This document shows, piece by piece, positions 36,848 through 49,499 of a stretch of DNA of 64,000 bases. The stretch is from positions 35,529,023 through 35,593,022 of the forward strand of contig CM057228.1 of assembly GCA_029891385.1 (NCBI GenBank). The letters are read 5' to 3'. The DNA comes from Erythroxylum novogranatense (lineage: Eukaryota > Streptophyta > Magnoliopsida > Malpighiales > Erythroxylaceae). The position numbers and the translations under genes are program-made. Position 1 is the first letter of the stretch. Each line of letters begins with the position of its first letter. The notes under the pieces are model-generated. The model was not told where the DNA came from, ran no database searches, and worked only from the letters and a program-made list of their open reading frames with translations.

Positions 36848-37582
36848 CCCTGCAATTTTCCTATTAAGTAGAAAAAAAAGTTGGAGTTTTCTATAGGACG
36901 TGATTTTCCTTATCCAGATCGATATAGGAGGCTTATTGGTCGCCTAATTTATCTTATCATCACTTGTCCGAAGTTATGCTATGTAATCTATGCTCTTGCT
37001 CAATTTATACAATGCAATACCTTAAAGAGGCTTATTGGAATGCTGCTCTCCGTGTTTTACGTTACTTAAAAGGTCATCTTGGGTAGGGTCTTCATCTTCA
37101 TTAGGATAGTGATTTGCATTTTAATGCTTATTGTGGTTCTAATTATAGTACTTGTCCATTAACCCAACATTCTCATACTGATTACTTTATTATTTAGTGG
37201 CATCTCCTATTTCTAAGAAGAATAAGAAGCATCTAATAGTCTCTTGTTCTTCCACTAAAGCTGAATATCATTTGATGACTACTACTATATGTGAGCTCAC
37301 ATGGCTTAAGTCACTAGTTGTTCATCATTTGAGGCCTATGCAATTGTTTTATGATAGTCAAGCAACTTTACACGTTGCAAATCTTGTTTTTCGTAAATGC
37401 ACCAAGCATATTAAGGTTAATTATTATTATGTACAAGATGATATTCAGGCAGGCAACATTGCTATCTTTCATGTTCATACTAATGCACATCTCGTTGATA
37501 TTTTTACTAAGGCTCTTAAGAAAGAACAATTTCAATTTCTTTTTTGCAAGTTGGGCATTCATAATTTACATACTCTAACTTA
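36848..37582 (+). pseudogene. Ty1/copia pol 3' end (RT tail and RNase H), decayed
   Basis: The first segment (36881-37069) encodes a worn version of the linker before RNase H: YRRLIGRLIYLIITCPKLCY. After frame disruption, 37197-37583 holds the RNase H C-terminal half: KHLIVSCSSTKAEYHLM, FYDSQATLHVANLVFRKCTK, then HLVDIFTKAL, ending at TAA 37581-37583. The second half is open for 128 codons. Upstream parts of the polyprotein are absent, apparently cut by the element D boundary at 36848. Confidence 0.88.
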
Positions 37583-37583
37583 A

Positions 37584-37790
37584 GTGAGGGGGAGTATTAA
37601 GATATTTAGGTGTAAATATGGATGCCAATATCTGTAATATTCTTAAGATATTTGGTATACTTATTTAAGTTCTATATTTTATGGAGGTAGCTAGATGTAT
37701 ATACTGTGTATAAACAATGAGTAGGACACACAAATATTTCTTTCCCACATAATTATTTACTACGTTAAGAAGAATCTTGTCATGATTTAT
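37584..37790 (+). repeat. Copia polypurine tract and 3' LTR remnant
   Basis: GTGAGGGGGAG at 37584-37594 directly follows the pol stop, and TATTAAGATATTTAGG (a TG-start LTR with its G changed) follows. This layout is standard for copia elements. The end of the LTR could not be placed; the right coordinate is approximate. Confidence 0.55.
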
Positions 37791-40408
37791 ACTTGACTGG
37801 AGTTCCACTTCATACTTCGGCTTTAGTTAGTGGAATGGATTGACTACAACTTGCGGAAATAGAGGTATAGACATGCACAGGCAACTTCTACACATCAATG
37901 ATTGGACCTTAGGAATTGTTTCAACTTCAGCTTAAGATAATAGTAATGTGCTTTTAAAGGGTTGAACTTTTGCAGTGGAATGATACACCACGCGTGGAGT
38001 TGGGGTCACAGGCACTATTTGCCCCTATTTGGTAGCGGAGAAAGATTGTCCTGTTCTAAGCTGCCAAAAAGTAAAATTTGATCAAAAATGCCCACTATAT
38101 ATATGTTTATCTGAAGTAGTTTTAACTTAATGAGACTCTGATACTGATTGCTTTCAGAAGCCATACAAGTGAAGGTACTTCTCTTCTGTGCCCCTCGAAG
38201 AAATTTAACCAACCCTGGTCCCTGGACCTGTTTAAACTTTGATTCAATGAGATGCAAGAGTGACCCCATTGCCACCGGATTTTGATGTCATAACTCATAA
38301 CCTCCTCCAGGTGGCAAATAGCTTTCAGGACCTTCATTTTTCCCTTCTTTTTTCTCCTAGTTATTATCTTCCCCTTCCAATACACAGAGTTGCAAGCACC
38401 AAAAAGCCTTCAAGATTTAACATTGAGAAAATTTGATAACATCAAGTACTTCTACTACCAACTTCATGATCGACGGCTACATAGCTGTATAATGTAAGCT
38501 GTTGGTCCGTATACTACTTTACCTTTTCACTTCTCAATAGTGTTAAACTAATTATTTATTGAGGAATAAAAGTAATAGTTAAATTGATGAAGAAGCAACC
38601 AAACCACTTAAATCAAATCATTGGCTGACGAGTAAAATTGCCCATAATGATCTATTGACAATGAGAAGGTGGGAGAATCCTCCAATTTATTAGTTGAAGA
38701 ATCTCCTTTTCTCGCACCAGCAATTCTTAGTGGGCAAGTCAATTTATGTTGTTTGCGATAACCCAGATCTTAAAGAGGTTACGGCCGAAAATAGAAGTGT
38801 AATACAACTGAACAAGGAATCTGGCAATCACAAGCGAAAATGGATACCAAAACTGTGCTCCACTTTGAGCTTGTTTAAAATCATGAACGCTAGAAACTGA
38901 CGATGGCCTACGAAGTACGAAATTACAGTTTCATACAAAAGACAATGGTTTTTGATCTTTATGCATGGTGCATGGAGAGTTGGTGACAGGTGCAAAGTTT
39001 TCTTCTTTTCGCAGTGTCAAAGTTCCATGTTGTTATTATAAAGATGAGGCCTCATATATTGCTAAGAATCTGGGTTCCTAGGTAGCTCAAATGGCTAATT
39101 AAAACCCTTTTCAAAGTACAAATAGATTAAACAGATTTATTTTGTTTCTTCTCTGTAATAAAAATCATTCAACAGCAACCTAGCTAGCAATGGCAGACAG
39201 TAGTATCATGAAGTCAGAATGCTATTTGGCGCGCCGGAATTGGAAGACGAATGCCCTTGAAAAAGACACGCCAAGAGTTGATGCATCATACTTTCCTGTG
39301 TTATACCATGGTCATATTGGAGACTGACCAGGGACTAAAACCCGCTAATGGGTATTTTAGTGCTAAGGTAGAGTTGACATTTTGGGAGAAAGCAAAACGG
39401 TTGTGGTGGACGTGAGAACACGTTGAGTTCAGTTCATTATTGGTGAGTTTTCTTCTTACAATTCTATCATCTGATAACCCTTCCTGCCTTATCTCTTCTT
39501 TAATTGTAAGTAATTCCAGATCAACATTAAGACTGTATTTGACTTCTTGAGACATGAAATTGGAGAGGACAAGTCGCAATTACAGAAGTGGTATAGATTA
39601 TGACTTTTCTTAAAATCAGATCTCAACTCAGGATTTCTTGAGCTCTTGTTTCGTGGCCCTATTGGATTACCAGCTATTATCAAATTGTTGTCATCTTTGT
39701 TTTAATTGTTCTATAGAGATTATGAATCCAAAAGGATAGCTTAAACTAATCGAGGGATGAAACTCAATAAGTTATTTATGAGGAAATGGCTTAACCAAGA
39801 CTTCTCCGAAAATGGTTTGAGGTTGTCATGAGAAAGTAGCTTTGGATAACTTCTATAAACTCCAGCCGTTGGTGCCTTGAGATAGCAGAGTTCATGATTT
39901 TTACGTGAAAACGTCTAAATTCGTTCCCTTGACAATTAACTCAATTGGCATCATACATGTTTCAAGGTTTTCATTACGATCCGTATAATATATATAATAA
40001 TGATTTTATAATACGTAACCACCAAATCAACAAAGAAAAAACATAATTAAACTCAACCACCAAACGCATAAGGGCTACGCTCGAGTATAATTGACAAACA
40101 TACGCCAGGTAAATAGGTCTTTTGGACGTAATTTGGTAGATAAAACCTGAAAAAGGACTGAATAGAGCTAATAATTCCTATTTCATCGTTTGTTCTAAAC
40201 CATACCTAACGTAACACAGTGATGGGCATCAAATACCTAAGCAAGAATGATTAAGAGCAGAGTAATTTTCTTGTTTTTTTTTTTCCTTTTTAACATTTGA
40301 TAATGTGCAAACCACTTAAACAAGCCTGTCTAAGAAGTTTGGGAAGAAATCTATTTTATTTCTATATCCTGGCTCAGGATTCGAATATTGATTACCTATT
40401 ATGAAAGC
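37791..40408. other. Unassigned intergenic sequence
   Basis: ORFs of 60-92 codons occur (38015-38385 minus, 38694 plus, 39301-39683 minus) but none shows a domain I recognise. The minus-strand ORF at 39301-39579 is faintly like the linker of plant LINE polyproteins (EEIRQEGLSDD), too weak to call. Base composition is closer to gene-flanking DNA than to the LTR regions. Confidence 0.4.
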
Positions 40409-41077
40409 TTGACACACCTTCTTTCTTTTTTAGAAAAGGAACAACAGCCAATTATACGACAAGGCGCAAGAAACACGCTCCCAACAAATCTGCTAAAAAG
40501 AAAACATGACACTCGATGAGTGGACGATCAAAGAAAGTAGGACCTAACGCAAAGTTCTCAACATAATGCGCTAACCAGTCTGCACAACGGTTGCTCTTAC
40601 GGTATATGTGGCGATGTACTATCGTCCAATTGTGTGTGAACATCTCATGAATCCCTTGAACCAGGCTATTATGGATTGTAGACTAGCTGACCGAGGAAGA
40701 GATGAGTTGTAACGCCACAGTCGAATCTGCTTCTAATTCAATTCTCCGAAATCTGAGGTTCCAAGCAAGCGTGAGTCCTATATACATCTCCCAGAGTTCT
40801 GCCGCTACTGAAGAGCACCATCCGAGATTGTGAACAAATTCGCCAAACCAGTTGCCGGAACTATTTCTGAGGAGTCTGCCTGCTGCTGCCGAGAAGGAAG
40901 AACGTTGACACGCGCCATCTGTGTTTAACTTGACTCGCCCGAGAGGAGGTTGACACTAGCTAATGAGTTACTCATGACGGGAGTGGTAGCCAAGAAATAT
41001 GGTACGCTGCCAAACGGTGAACTTGTAGACTTGATATACAAAAGACAAAATAATATTAGTCGGGGTTGACACACCTT
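40409..41077 (-). mobile_element. 5'-truncated LINE insertion with 12-bp target duplication
   Basis: TTGACACACCTT is present at 40409-40420 and 41066-41077. Between them lies 645 bp whose left edge, read on the minus strand, ends in an A-rich tail (AAAAAAGAAAG) after an RNase H coding end. This is the expected outcome of target-primed reverse transcription: 3' tail intact, 5' end truncated, longer target duplication. Minus orientation. Confidence 0.82.
40452..40952 (-). pseudogene. LINE RNase H domain (RVT_3 type), one in-frame stop
   Basis: Continuous frame of 167 codons from PPLGRVKLNTDGACQRSS at 40952 to TAA at 40452. The likely catalytic acids are in NTDGA, AAELWEMY, ELEADS and NRCADWLA, the DEDD arrangement of the RNase H domain at the C-terminus of plant LINE polyproteins. 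A TAG at 40685-40683 interrupts it (after SSSVS). No endonuclease or RT lies upstream because the element is truncated at 41065. A stand-alone RNase H-like gene is less likely given the target duplication. Confidence 0.82.
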
Positions 41078-42980
41078 TAGTGGGTTGGCTTCTGTTTTGT
41101 TTACAACCAAACTAAAACCCAGAGCAGTGAAATGGACATAGAGACAATGCTGTTACGATTGACGGGTAATTGATGATTACTTACCCTGCAAGTTGGATGA
41201 GAAGGGTAATGCTTATCTCCACACTTTAAGAAAAAGTTAAGTATTTTGGATTTCTTTCTTTACACTGTTTTGAGTTTGGAGCCAATCCTCGATTGACACA
41301 TCTAACATTCCCTTTCACTTTCTGATCTCACAGACGTGAATATCCGTAATTATAATCTCTCCTTTGGCTCCATAGCTATCCCTTCAATCTATGATCACCA
41401 ATATCTGACTTTATTTTGTCTATAATTCAGGAGCCCATACAAATTATGTATTTTGTAGGGCAGTGATTACCAAGCAGCCATGCTGACGGGAGCTAATAAT
41501 TGTCACTTTCTATAATTTAACACTCTCAAGCAATTGAAGTAATAATATTCTGTTTTTTTTTTATAACGTTCTTCTTAACAAGTTACTTGTCTCCTTAGTC
41601 GAGTTTTCTCTAAAAATTATTTATTTTTAATTTTTCAAGTTATAAAATATGCTAAATTATTATTTTGAAGAAAGATAAATTTGAAAAATATTTACTTCTT
41701 AACAAATGAGAAAAATTAATCAACTGTGTGACGCTGAATTCATAGCTTTTTTAGGGGGGAAAAAAGTTAAATGATTAGCACAACCAAATTCTTGGTTTGA
41801 TAAGGGCACAGCTGAGGTTCCATGTCCCGTACAGAAAATCTGGTCATAACAAACTTTGGTGAAGAATAAAGTTGATGAGAATTTCTAGCGGCATTTATAC
41901 CCTACCAAAATGCTCAAAACCAATTTGTGGAACGTTAATTGGCACCCTAAATAATACATATTCTCGGGACCTCTATAGTGACACAAAAGGATTATCGCTA
42001 TTTCACAACACATCTAAAGGAAAAGCCTAATTAAACAGATATACTATTTTCTTTTAACTCGTAAATCCACTACCATTCTCATCAATATATTCTTCGGTTG
42101 TAGGCTAGCTCTCAAGTTGCGTCCAACTTGTAATGTTCATTATCGAGAATATTGCTAGTTAAAAAAAAGAAAGAAAGAAAGAAGAAGAAGGAAAACCCAG
42201 TCTTCGATCGTCATCCTCATCTGATCAGTGGTCTTGGTATGGCATATGTGTAAATATATGTAATTCACAGTTACGGGGCACATTAAAACTTCTGAAACTA
42301 AAAATAGCCCCTCAAAATTTAATTTTATCCAGGAATACTTGTTCATAACTTCATTGGAACTAGATTTTCAAGATACTAGGAGGGCTGCCTAACTTAATTT
42401 AAAATTATAGTACAGTAGAATAAATGGTGAATTGGAAGACAAAGTAATTCCTTTCAATAATTTTGTTAACCACTATACAAGAAACTACACTTGATTAACA
42501 TATACAAACTACCACATACCTTCATTCATACTCCTTGATTTAAAGATTACTTTAGTAATCATTTGGTTTCATTTCGATTCATTTTATAGCGTTGAGTTCT
42601 TTTTTCTATTTTTAAGACAAAAGCAAAGATATTCTTAATGGTTAACATCAATGTATTTATTATTGATAATAAGCAAATACTAGATAAAATAGGAATAAAT
42701 TAATTATGTAACATCTTTTATTTAAAAAATTTAAACAATATCTACTAATAAATATAAATAAATAAAATGTAAATTTTTCCAAAAACAGTTATTAATATGC
42801 ATTAATTTTATGCAAAGAATTAAGAATTATAAAATTAAAATTTATATATTTGGAAGATATTATAAATTTAAAAATACTGTCGAAATTAAACTTCTAATCA
42901 TTGGTATTGACACAAAGGTAATGATTTTCACAACCTTTTGTAATGTTGGATATTCTCCGGATCTCTAACTCTCGTCTCAA
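41078..42980. other. Unassigned intergenic sequence
   Basis: No gene, repeat boundary or RNA was recognised. A 63-codon minus-strand ORF at 42155 ends in a poly-Phe/Leu tract from an AAG/AAAG microsatellite (about 42160-42190) and is not supported. Confidence 0.4.
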
Positions 42981-42989
42981 TTTTTTAGG

Positions 42990-43890
42990 TATTTATAACT
43001 TATTTGGTTGGATAGTAATTAATAGAATAAAACAAAACAAAATGAAATGGTTTATAATAAGATGGAATGTAATCTAGTGAAAAGTTGTTTAGAAATAATG
43101 AAAGGATTCATAACGTAATATAGTAAAATGTTGACTCGAAGATGGATGCAATGGAATGTAATGTATAATAAATGATTATTATACTTCTGATATTAAAATG
43201 ATTATTACAGGAGGTTTAACGTCATGATTTTAAAAAAATCATGTTCAATTAAAAAGTCACGGTTTAAGTCACAACGCGACAAATATTTTTTTAATATTTT
43301 TATTTTAAAATAATAAAATTTTAATAAAAGTTTTATAATTTTATTATTAATTATTTACCATTTATTATTAATTATGTAAAATATTATTATTAATTATTTA
43401 ATATATTTTATTTTATTTTATTATATGTGCTTTATATTTAAAAATACTTTATTTATATTTTTATTTATATAGAAATATATATAAACAATTAAAGAATAAT
43501 TTTAATATATTTTCTACTTTTCATTAATAATTTTTTAAATTTTATTATTAATTATATACAATTTATTATTAATAATATAAAATATTATTATTAGGTTAAG
43601 GAGAAATAATATAAAATATTATTAATTATATACAATTTTGTGAATCTTAATAAATGAGCTTAAAAAGGAGTTAGAATTAAAAGAAATAATTGATATTGAA
43701 AAATTATTAACGGTATATTGTGTATTATGTATTTATTAGTTTACGTTTTATCTTAAGTCCTCTAAATCAAAAGTTTTTTATTTTCACTATTTAAGATAGA
43801 ATGAAAAGTAATACGAACCTTCCATTTCTATCTCATTTCGTTCCATTTTATTATAAAACGTTCAACTAAATAATAAAAATGTATTATGTT
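42990..43890. mobile_element. AT-rich element with degenerate inverted ends (candidate MITE-like insertion)
   Basis: The left edge reads TTATTTGGTTGGATAG near 42999. The right edge, complemented, reads TTATTTAGTTGAACG, and further in both arms carry AAAATGAAATGG-like sequence. The middle is extremely A+T-rich. A target duplication was not identified and the boundaries are approximate. It may instead be two unrelated AT-rich tracts. Confidence 0.3.
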
Positions 43891-44285
43891 TTATCCTATA
43901 CGTTGCTAACCGTTTAATCAATCAAGGCCTTATGGTGCATCAGCATCTGGGGCGACTCACTAACTGGTTCCTTTTAATCATTAGGTCTCCCTCCTCCATC
44001 CCAAAGTTACTCAGTGGATTATTGACAAAATTTGCAAAATGACACGATCCACGATTAACTTCCAATACTGCATTGCCCAATCTTCTTTAAATAAAATGTC
44101 AAAAAAGAGAAAACAAATGTTCAAATACTTATCTTTGGCAATGAGGGTTGGTATTTACTCGCCGTGAATTATCTTTTTTTAACGAGGAATTAACAAGGAA
44201 GGACGAGAAGGGAAGGATAATGGCGGTGTTAAATGGGAAAGGTGTGAGAATCGCATAGATTAACTAGAATTATTAGTCAAGAGTC

Positions 44286-44291
<6 letters not shown>

Positions 44292-44317
<26 letters not shown>
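44292..44317 (+). repeat. (GA)13 microsatellite upstream of the LAX gene
   Basis: An uninterrupted AG run of 26 bases about 770 bp upstream of the TATA-like box. GA repeats can bind plant BPC (GAGA-binding) proteins; a role here is only a possibility. Confidence 0.8.
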
Positions 44318-45056
44318 CATATTATGCAAAAGGTTGATAAAGAAGCAGAGTGAGAAGATGAAGATAGATATTTTTAGTAGGTCCCTCCATCCACTAGGCA
44401 CATTTTAATTGACGAGGAGGTGAGACAGAGAACACACGCCTTAATTGAGAGTTCATAAGAAATTACACGCACATTGGTATTAGGTACTCCCAACTTTTGA
44501 CTCCCCAGAAAGGGGTTGGCTTGCCAAATTCATGGCAAACTATTCTCTCAAAAACAGAGTGGATCTATCCATTAAAACCAGGGAAAAAAAAAAAAGAACA
44601 GATAAAAGTTGACTCCATTAACATTCAAATTGGAGTGACAATTTGTGAAGATCTTTGTGCTTATCATTGTTTAGGGTTAATTACTTGACAAATCATTAAG
44701 TTTTACCTTTTTAGTCACGCTAACGAGTTGTTGATGTGTTTGGCTTATCATACACATCAAACGGAAAACTCACAGGGTATGGCCATGTAAACATACGTTT
44801 TTTTTGGAACATGAAATCCATGTAAAAGATGAAACTTTTTTTGTTCAAGTTGTTGATTTTTTTTGTCAGTTTAAATCTTATTTCCGTTTTATGTTCTTAA
44901 AAGTAGAATTGCTGCATCCTACATTTTTTTTTACAGTGGTTTAATATAAATTTATGAACGAGTAAAGAAAGTGGATGCAAGAGATACAAACTTTAGAAGA
45001 TTGAGAAAAGGACATTAAAGTGCCTAATTGCCAAATATCAACTCATAGGGTAGGTC

Positions 45057-45063
45057 TATAAAG
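45057..45063 (+). promoter_or_regulatory. TATA-like box of the LAX gene
   Basis: TATAAAG within 'ggtctataaagagg', 761 bp upstream of the start codon. It would place transcription start near 45090. Two TGTCTC words, the core auxin response element, lie downstream at 45197-45202 and 45238-45243 in the predicted leader, and an inverted one (GAGACA) at 44422-44427. Hexamers of this kind occur by chance. Confidence 0.5.
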
Positions 45064-45393
45064 AGGGTGGCATGGGAACCACCACTACCAGGAAACATAA
45101 AAACTCAAAAGTTCTATAGCTGCCTGTGCCTCTATTCACTCGGTAGGCACAGGAACTGAAATATTTGTTCCTGCCCAAAGCACCTCCTAGCTCGCCTGTC
45201 TCTCGGGTGTTTTCTTTTGGTCAGATCTTCTCTTTATTGTCTCTTCCTCAGAGCCTTCCTTTTAGGGACTAGAAGCCCTTTTCTGCCAAATTCTTTCAGG
45301 TAAAGCAGGTATTTAGCTTGACAGAGGGCAATTGGGTGCAGTGGAAACCGACATTTAATGCAGTGGCTAATCCTTGAACAGTGTCCATTTTAA

Positions 45394-45639
45394 ATGCTCT
45401 TTGCACATCTATCTGCAGGGTTGAAACGACTCCTGCTAAAAAGCCGTAACTCTCTTGTTGAAGTACACTCAATTCACTCATCTTTTGCTCTTTATGAAGG
45501 TCGACAAACGAGAACTGCACCGCCTCTCTTCCTGAGGAAAGCAATTAAAGAAGAAGCAGGTCTTTGGGACGGTCGCACATTTGTCCATAAGATCTCTCTT
45601 TATTGTATCCGAGCTTTCCCATTACAAGTCCCATATTGA
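45394..45639 (+). other. Upstream ORF (81 codons) in the predicted LAX 5' leader
   Basis: An ATG-initiated ORF lying wholly between the predicted transcription start and the 5' UTR donor. The product (MLFAHLSAGLKRLLLKSRNS...) shows no known domain. If the transcript starts near 45090 it would precede the main start and could reduce translation. Other upstream ATGs exist (for example near 45357). Confidence 0.35.
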
Positions 45640-45659
45640 ACTCCAGACTCCAAAGCCAG

Positions 45660-45795
45660 GTACAATAACTGATAAACTCCAGGTTCTTATCTTCTCCACA
45701 CCCGGTGTTTCCTTTTTTATTTTTGGGTTCTTGTCTCTGGTCTGCTTTAAAAGTTGAAAAGTTTGTGTTACTTTGTGCTGCATCAATTGTTTCAG
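45660..45795 (+). other. Likely 5' UTR intron of the LAX gene
   Basis: Donor 'gccag|gtacaa' at 45659/45660 and acceptor 'tgtttcag|atctg' ending at 45795 after a T-rich tract, 22 bases before the start codon. Removal would give a compact leader. Predicted only; unspliced use of the downstream ATG is also possible. Confidence 0.5.
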
Positions 45796-45817
45796 ATCTG
45801 CAGAGCGGTGGATCAAA

Positions 45818-48362
45818 ATGATGGCCCAAAAGGAAGCAGAGGAAGTCATGGTGTCTACTTTCACTGAGACTGAATATGAAGAGAAAGAGGAAGAAAATAA
45901 AGATCAATCCTTCTTTAGCTTCAAAAGCCTTCTTTGGCATGGGGGTTCAGTATATGATGCCTGGTTTAGCTGTGCATCAAACCAGGTAAAAAACAGAACC
46001 CTGAGGACCTCTGCTCATACAACTTAAATGGAGTTTCTGCTCAGGGATAATGGATTTTTTTTTGCTTTTATCTTTTTAACGTTATCGTGGTGGCTACAGG
46101 TTGCCCAAGTTCTGCTGACACTTCCATATTCTTTCTCGCAAATGGGGATGCTTTCAGGCATAATTCTGCAGATATTTTATGGTATAGCTGGAAGCTGGAC
46201 TGCTTATCTCATAAGTGTTCTCTATATCGAATACCGAACCAGGAAGGAGAAGCAGAATGTTAGCTTCAAGAACCATGTCATACAGGTTAGCATTCCAAGA
46301 AGAGCCTTAAAATGAACTATTTAAATATTTGCAAGAAGTATGATTCCAGGTACATCAATCTGATTTTGTCTGAAATTTGGAGCTTACAGTGGTTCGAAGT
46401 GTTGGATGGATTACTGGGTCCAACATGGAAAGCTCTGGGTTTAGCCTTCAACTGTACATTTCTTCTCTTCGGTTCTGTTATTCAGCTTATAGCATGCGCA
46501 AGGTCAGTTCTTTTCCCCCTCTCTCTTCTCCTCATCTGTTTCCGGGAACTAAATAAGCAAAAAAAAAAAAAGGAAATAAAGAAATTAACTACAGGTAGAG
46601 GGGAACTGTGTCTATATACGTGGGAGTTATGTTTAAATATTGATGTTATTGGTGGGCAACAACAGCAATATATACTACATAAATGACAAGTTGGACAAGA
46701 GGACGTGGACGTACATTTTTGGGGCGTGTTGCGCAACCACTGTGTTCATACCCTCTTTTCACAACTACAGAATTTGGTCTTTTCTTGGCCTTGGAATGAC
46801 CACTTACACTGCCTGGTACTTGACCATTGCAGCTCTAGTCCACGGCCAGGTAACTTTAAGCTAAAATCAAAAGTGAACACTTGCATCGGATTTTTGTTTT
46901 CGTGCATCCTTTTTCCAAATTTGACTGACTACTATTTCTCAGGATGAGGGAGTGACTCACTCGGCCCCAAAAAGGTTGGTTCTTTATTTCACCGGCGCCA
47001 CCAATATACTTTACACTTTCGGTGGGCATGCTGTTACTGTGTAAGTACTGCGTTTCTTTACTCACTTATTCACCGTTGTTGGATTTCGACTGCTTCTCAT
47101 CTTTTTAAAGAAAGGAGAATTTTGAAAAAATAGCAAATAATGGAATGTTAGTTTTGTGTTGGTATTAATAATGATAGGGAAATAATGCATGCAATGTGGA
47201 AGCCTCAGAAATTCAAGTTCATTTATCTTCTGGCAACCTTGTACGTCTTCACCTTAACAATCCCATCAGCAGCTGCCGTGTATTGGGCTTTTGGTGACAA
47301 ACTGCTCGACCACTCGAATGCGTTCTCTCTTCTACCTCGGTCTGTATGGCGTGACGTTGCAGTTGTTCTAATGCTAATCCATCAGGTTCTTCTCATTAAA
47401 CTTTTTAATAATGGTCTACTGTTCCATCAGATTCTTAAATTTTGTTTTGTAGCTTACTTGACCATGGTTGATTTTGTTCTCAGTTTATAACATTTGGGTT
47501 CGCATGTACACCACTGTATTTTGTATGGGAGAAAGTGGTGGGGATGCATGATACCAAGAGCATATTTTTGAGGGCACTCACTCGATTACCCGTGGTGATA
47601 CCTATCTGGTTCTTGGCTATTATATTCCCTTTCTTTGGCCCCATCAATTCCGCTGTTGGGGCTCTTCTGGTCAGCTTCACTGTCTACATCATCCCTGCTT
47701 TAGCTCATATGCTCACTTACAGATCCGCGCCTGCTCGACAGGTAAAATTGTCTATTGCCGAGCCCCCTTTCTTTCTCTTTTGAGCTTATTCCACGTTTTG
47801 GTAACAAATGTTGGGATTGGAGAGGGACACAGTCACGGACAGTTAGTATCATTATTGTTAAAAAGATGTCACGTAAATAGTCGGGGAGCTAATCTTTAAA
47901 GCAACAGGATGATGATTGGTCAAAAATTTGGTCAGAGTTTTTAAAACTCACTTCATAGTCTAGGTTCTAGACCCACCATGGGAGTTTTATTGGCTGGAAC
48001 TTAGACAAGACCCGGTTGGTGGCATTTCCTTGTAGTTCTACCCTTATTATGTACTAACCATAACTTGGAAATAGATGGCAGGAGCTGACCTGCCCCACCC
48101 CCCTCTCTCTTGACAATTAAATCCTGAAACGACATCGTTTTCTGAAATGCAGAACGCAGCTGAGAAGCCACCGTCTTTCCTGCCCAGCTGGACAGCAGTG
48201 TATGTAGTGAATGCATTTGTGGTGGGTTGGGTCCTTGTGGTCGGCTTCGGATTGGGAGGATGGGCTAGTATGTCCAATTTTATTAAACAAGTCGACACTT
48301 TTGGTCTCTTCGCTAAGTGCTACCAGTGCCCGTCTTCTTTAGCTGCTGCCAAGCATCACTGA
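45818..48362 (+). CDS. LAX: Auxin influx carrier, AUX1/LAX family (eight coding exons, intact)
   Basis: Exons: 45818-45985, 46100-46285, 46390-46502, 46666-46849, 46943-47040, 47178-47385, 47484-47741 and 48153-48362; 1425 nt, 474 aa plus TGA. All seven introns are GT-AG and phases join exactly (Ser and Val codons are split at 46502/46666 and 47040/47178). The protein is a plasma-membrane proton/auxin symporter of the amino-acid/auxin permease superfamily, with about eleven membrane spans and the usual length. Conserved text includes FSCASNQVAQVLLTLPYSF (exons 1-2), NHVIQWFEVLDGLLG (2-3), GACCATTVFIPSFHNYRIW (4), GGHAVTVEIMHAMWKPQK (5-6) and DTFGLFAKCYQC near the C-terminus. HDTKSI, QNAAEKPP and TLTIPSAAAVYWAFGD place it in the AUX1/LAX1 subgroup rather than LAX2 or LAX3. 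The start is the first of two adjacent ATGs. The acidic N-terminus (EEKEEENKDQ) is cytosolic and variable in the family. No disabling change seen; likely functional. Confidence 0.95.
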
Positions 48363-49499
48363 GTTCTTTAATTTTCACTTTTCTACCTGGTTTTGCTGCT
48401 ACTTTTTACAAGTACTAGGAGCCTTTCTAAATGAATATTGCCTTAAAGCTTTATGTCAATTACAAACTAATACTTGTCTTGTTATCTACATGTTTCTTTT
48501 TCTTAAGATAAAATTTCGATCCATCTACTTATTATTTAAGCACATAGTTTATATTACTAATTAGTGAAGGTATAAGATTTTATGAAAGTGAACTTGGCCT
48601 TTTAAGGTAACAATTATCGGTCGAGACATTTGAAAAAATTGGAAGAGACCATTTCTATTTATGAAATTCGAAAAACCCTGCATTATTATGTTTGTTGCAT
48701 TTCTTTGGGTTTAATGAGTTTTAGTCAATCTTTTTAAAATTAGATTGGACATCGATTGGTTGAAGGAAATGTTTAAAATTTAAAGGTTTAGTCGATAGTG
48801 ATTATAAAATTGGTATGTAATAAATAAGAAATAAAATTTATAAGAATAAATAAAATAAAATGTTATTAAAATAAAATACACCAATATTTATTATTATATA
48901 ATGAACTAATAACAAATAAATATTAGTCTAATATAAATTTTAAAATAATAATAATAATTAAAATTATATTTTGAGGTAGGTTGTGTCTCATTATCGTCAA
49001 AAGTTTCAAAGTTTCCAACATTATTTAAAGATCTCATAAATTATGCTTTCATCTAAAATATTTGCATCAACTTCTTCTATTGTATTAAAATAAATTACAA
49101 ATTAGTAATGTATGAAATTATTTTCAATTGTAAACTTATAATATAATATACTTTTAACTTAAATATGATCAAAATAAAATATGAACTGACTATCAACAGA
49201 TGCTCTTAATTCATTAGTCGTGATAAATGCATATTCTTCATAAATTATCTTTTAAGTTTATTATAATCAAAATTAGGTGACGATTCTTCTTTTCGATCCA
49301 AAAGCGTTATGTTCAATATAATCAATATCAACTAAATTATATGTTCTCTTCTTATTAAGCGTTTTGAATACATAATATAGAAATTATAAAGTCAAAAATA
49401 AAAATAAAATTATTGAAATAAAAACAAAACTATAAAATGCCTGTTTTTCATTACCAGATTATAAGTAACGTAAATAATGTCATTAAGTCTTTGATGATT
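48363..49499. other. LAX 3' flank and AT-rich intergenic sequence
   Basis: The first few hundred bases should hold the 3' UTR, but no clear AATAAA signal was found close to the stop. Beyond about 48780 the sequence is very A+T-rich and may be the worn end of the hAT element that follows; no boundary is visible. Confidence 0.4.

Noticed and set aside
39301..39683. Minus-strand ORFs with faint LINE-like wording
   Set aside because: Only a short EEIRQEGLSDD stretch looks familiar; no endonuclease or RT motifs nearby.
45545..46027. Minus-strand ORFs of 80-131 codons across LAX exon 1
   Set aside because: Shadows of the real plus-strand exon, its acidic codons and the leader.
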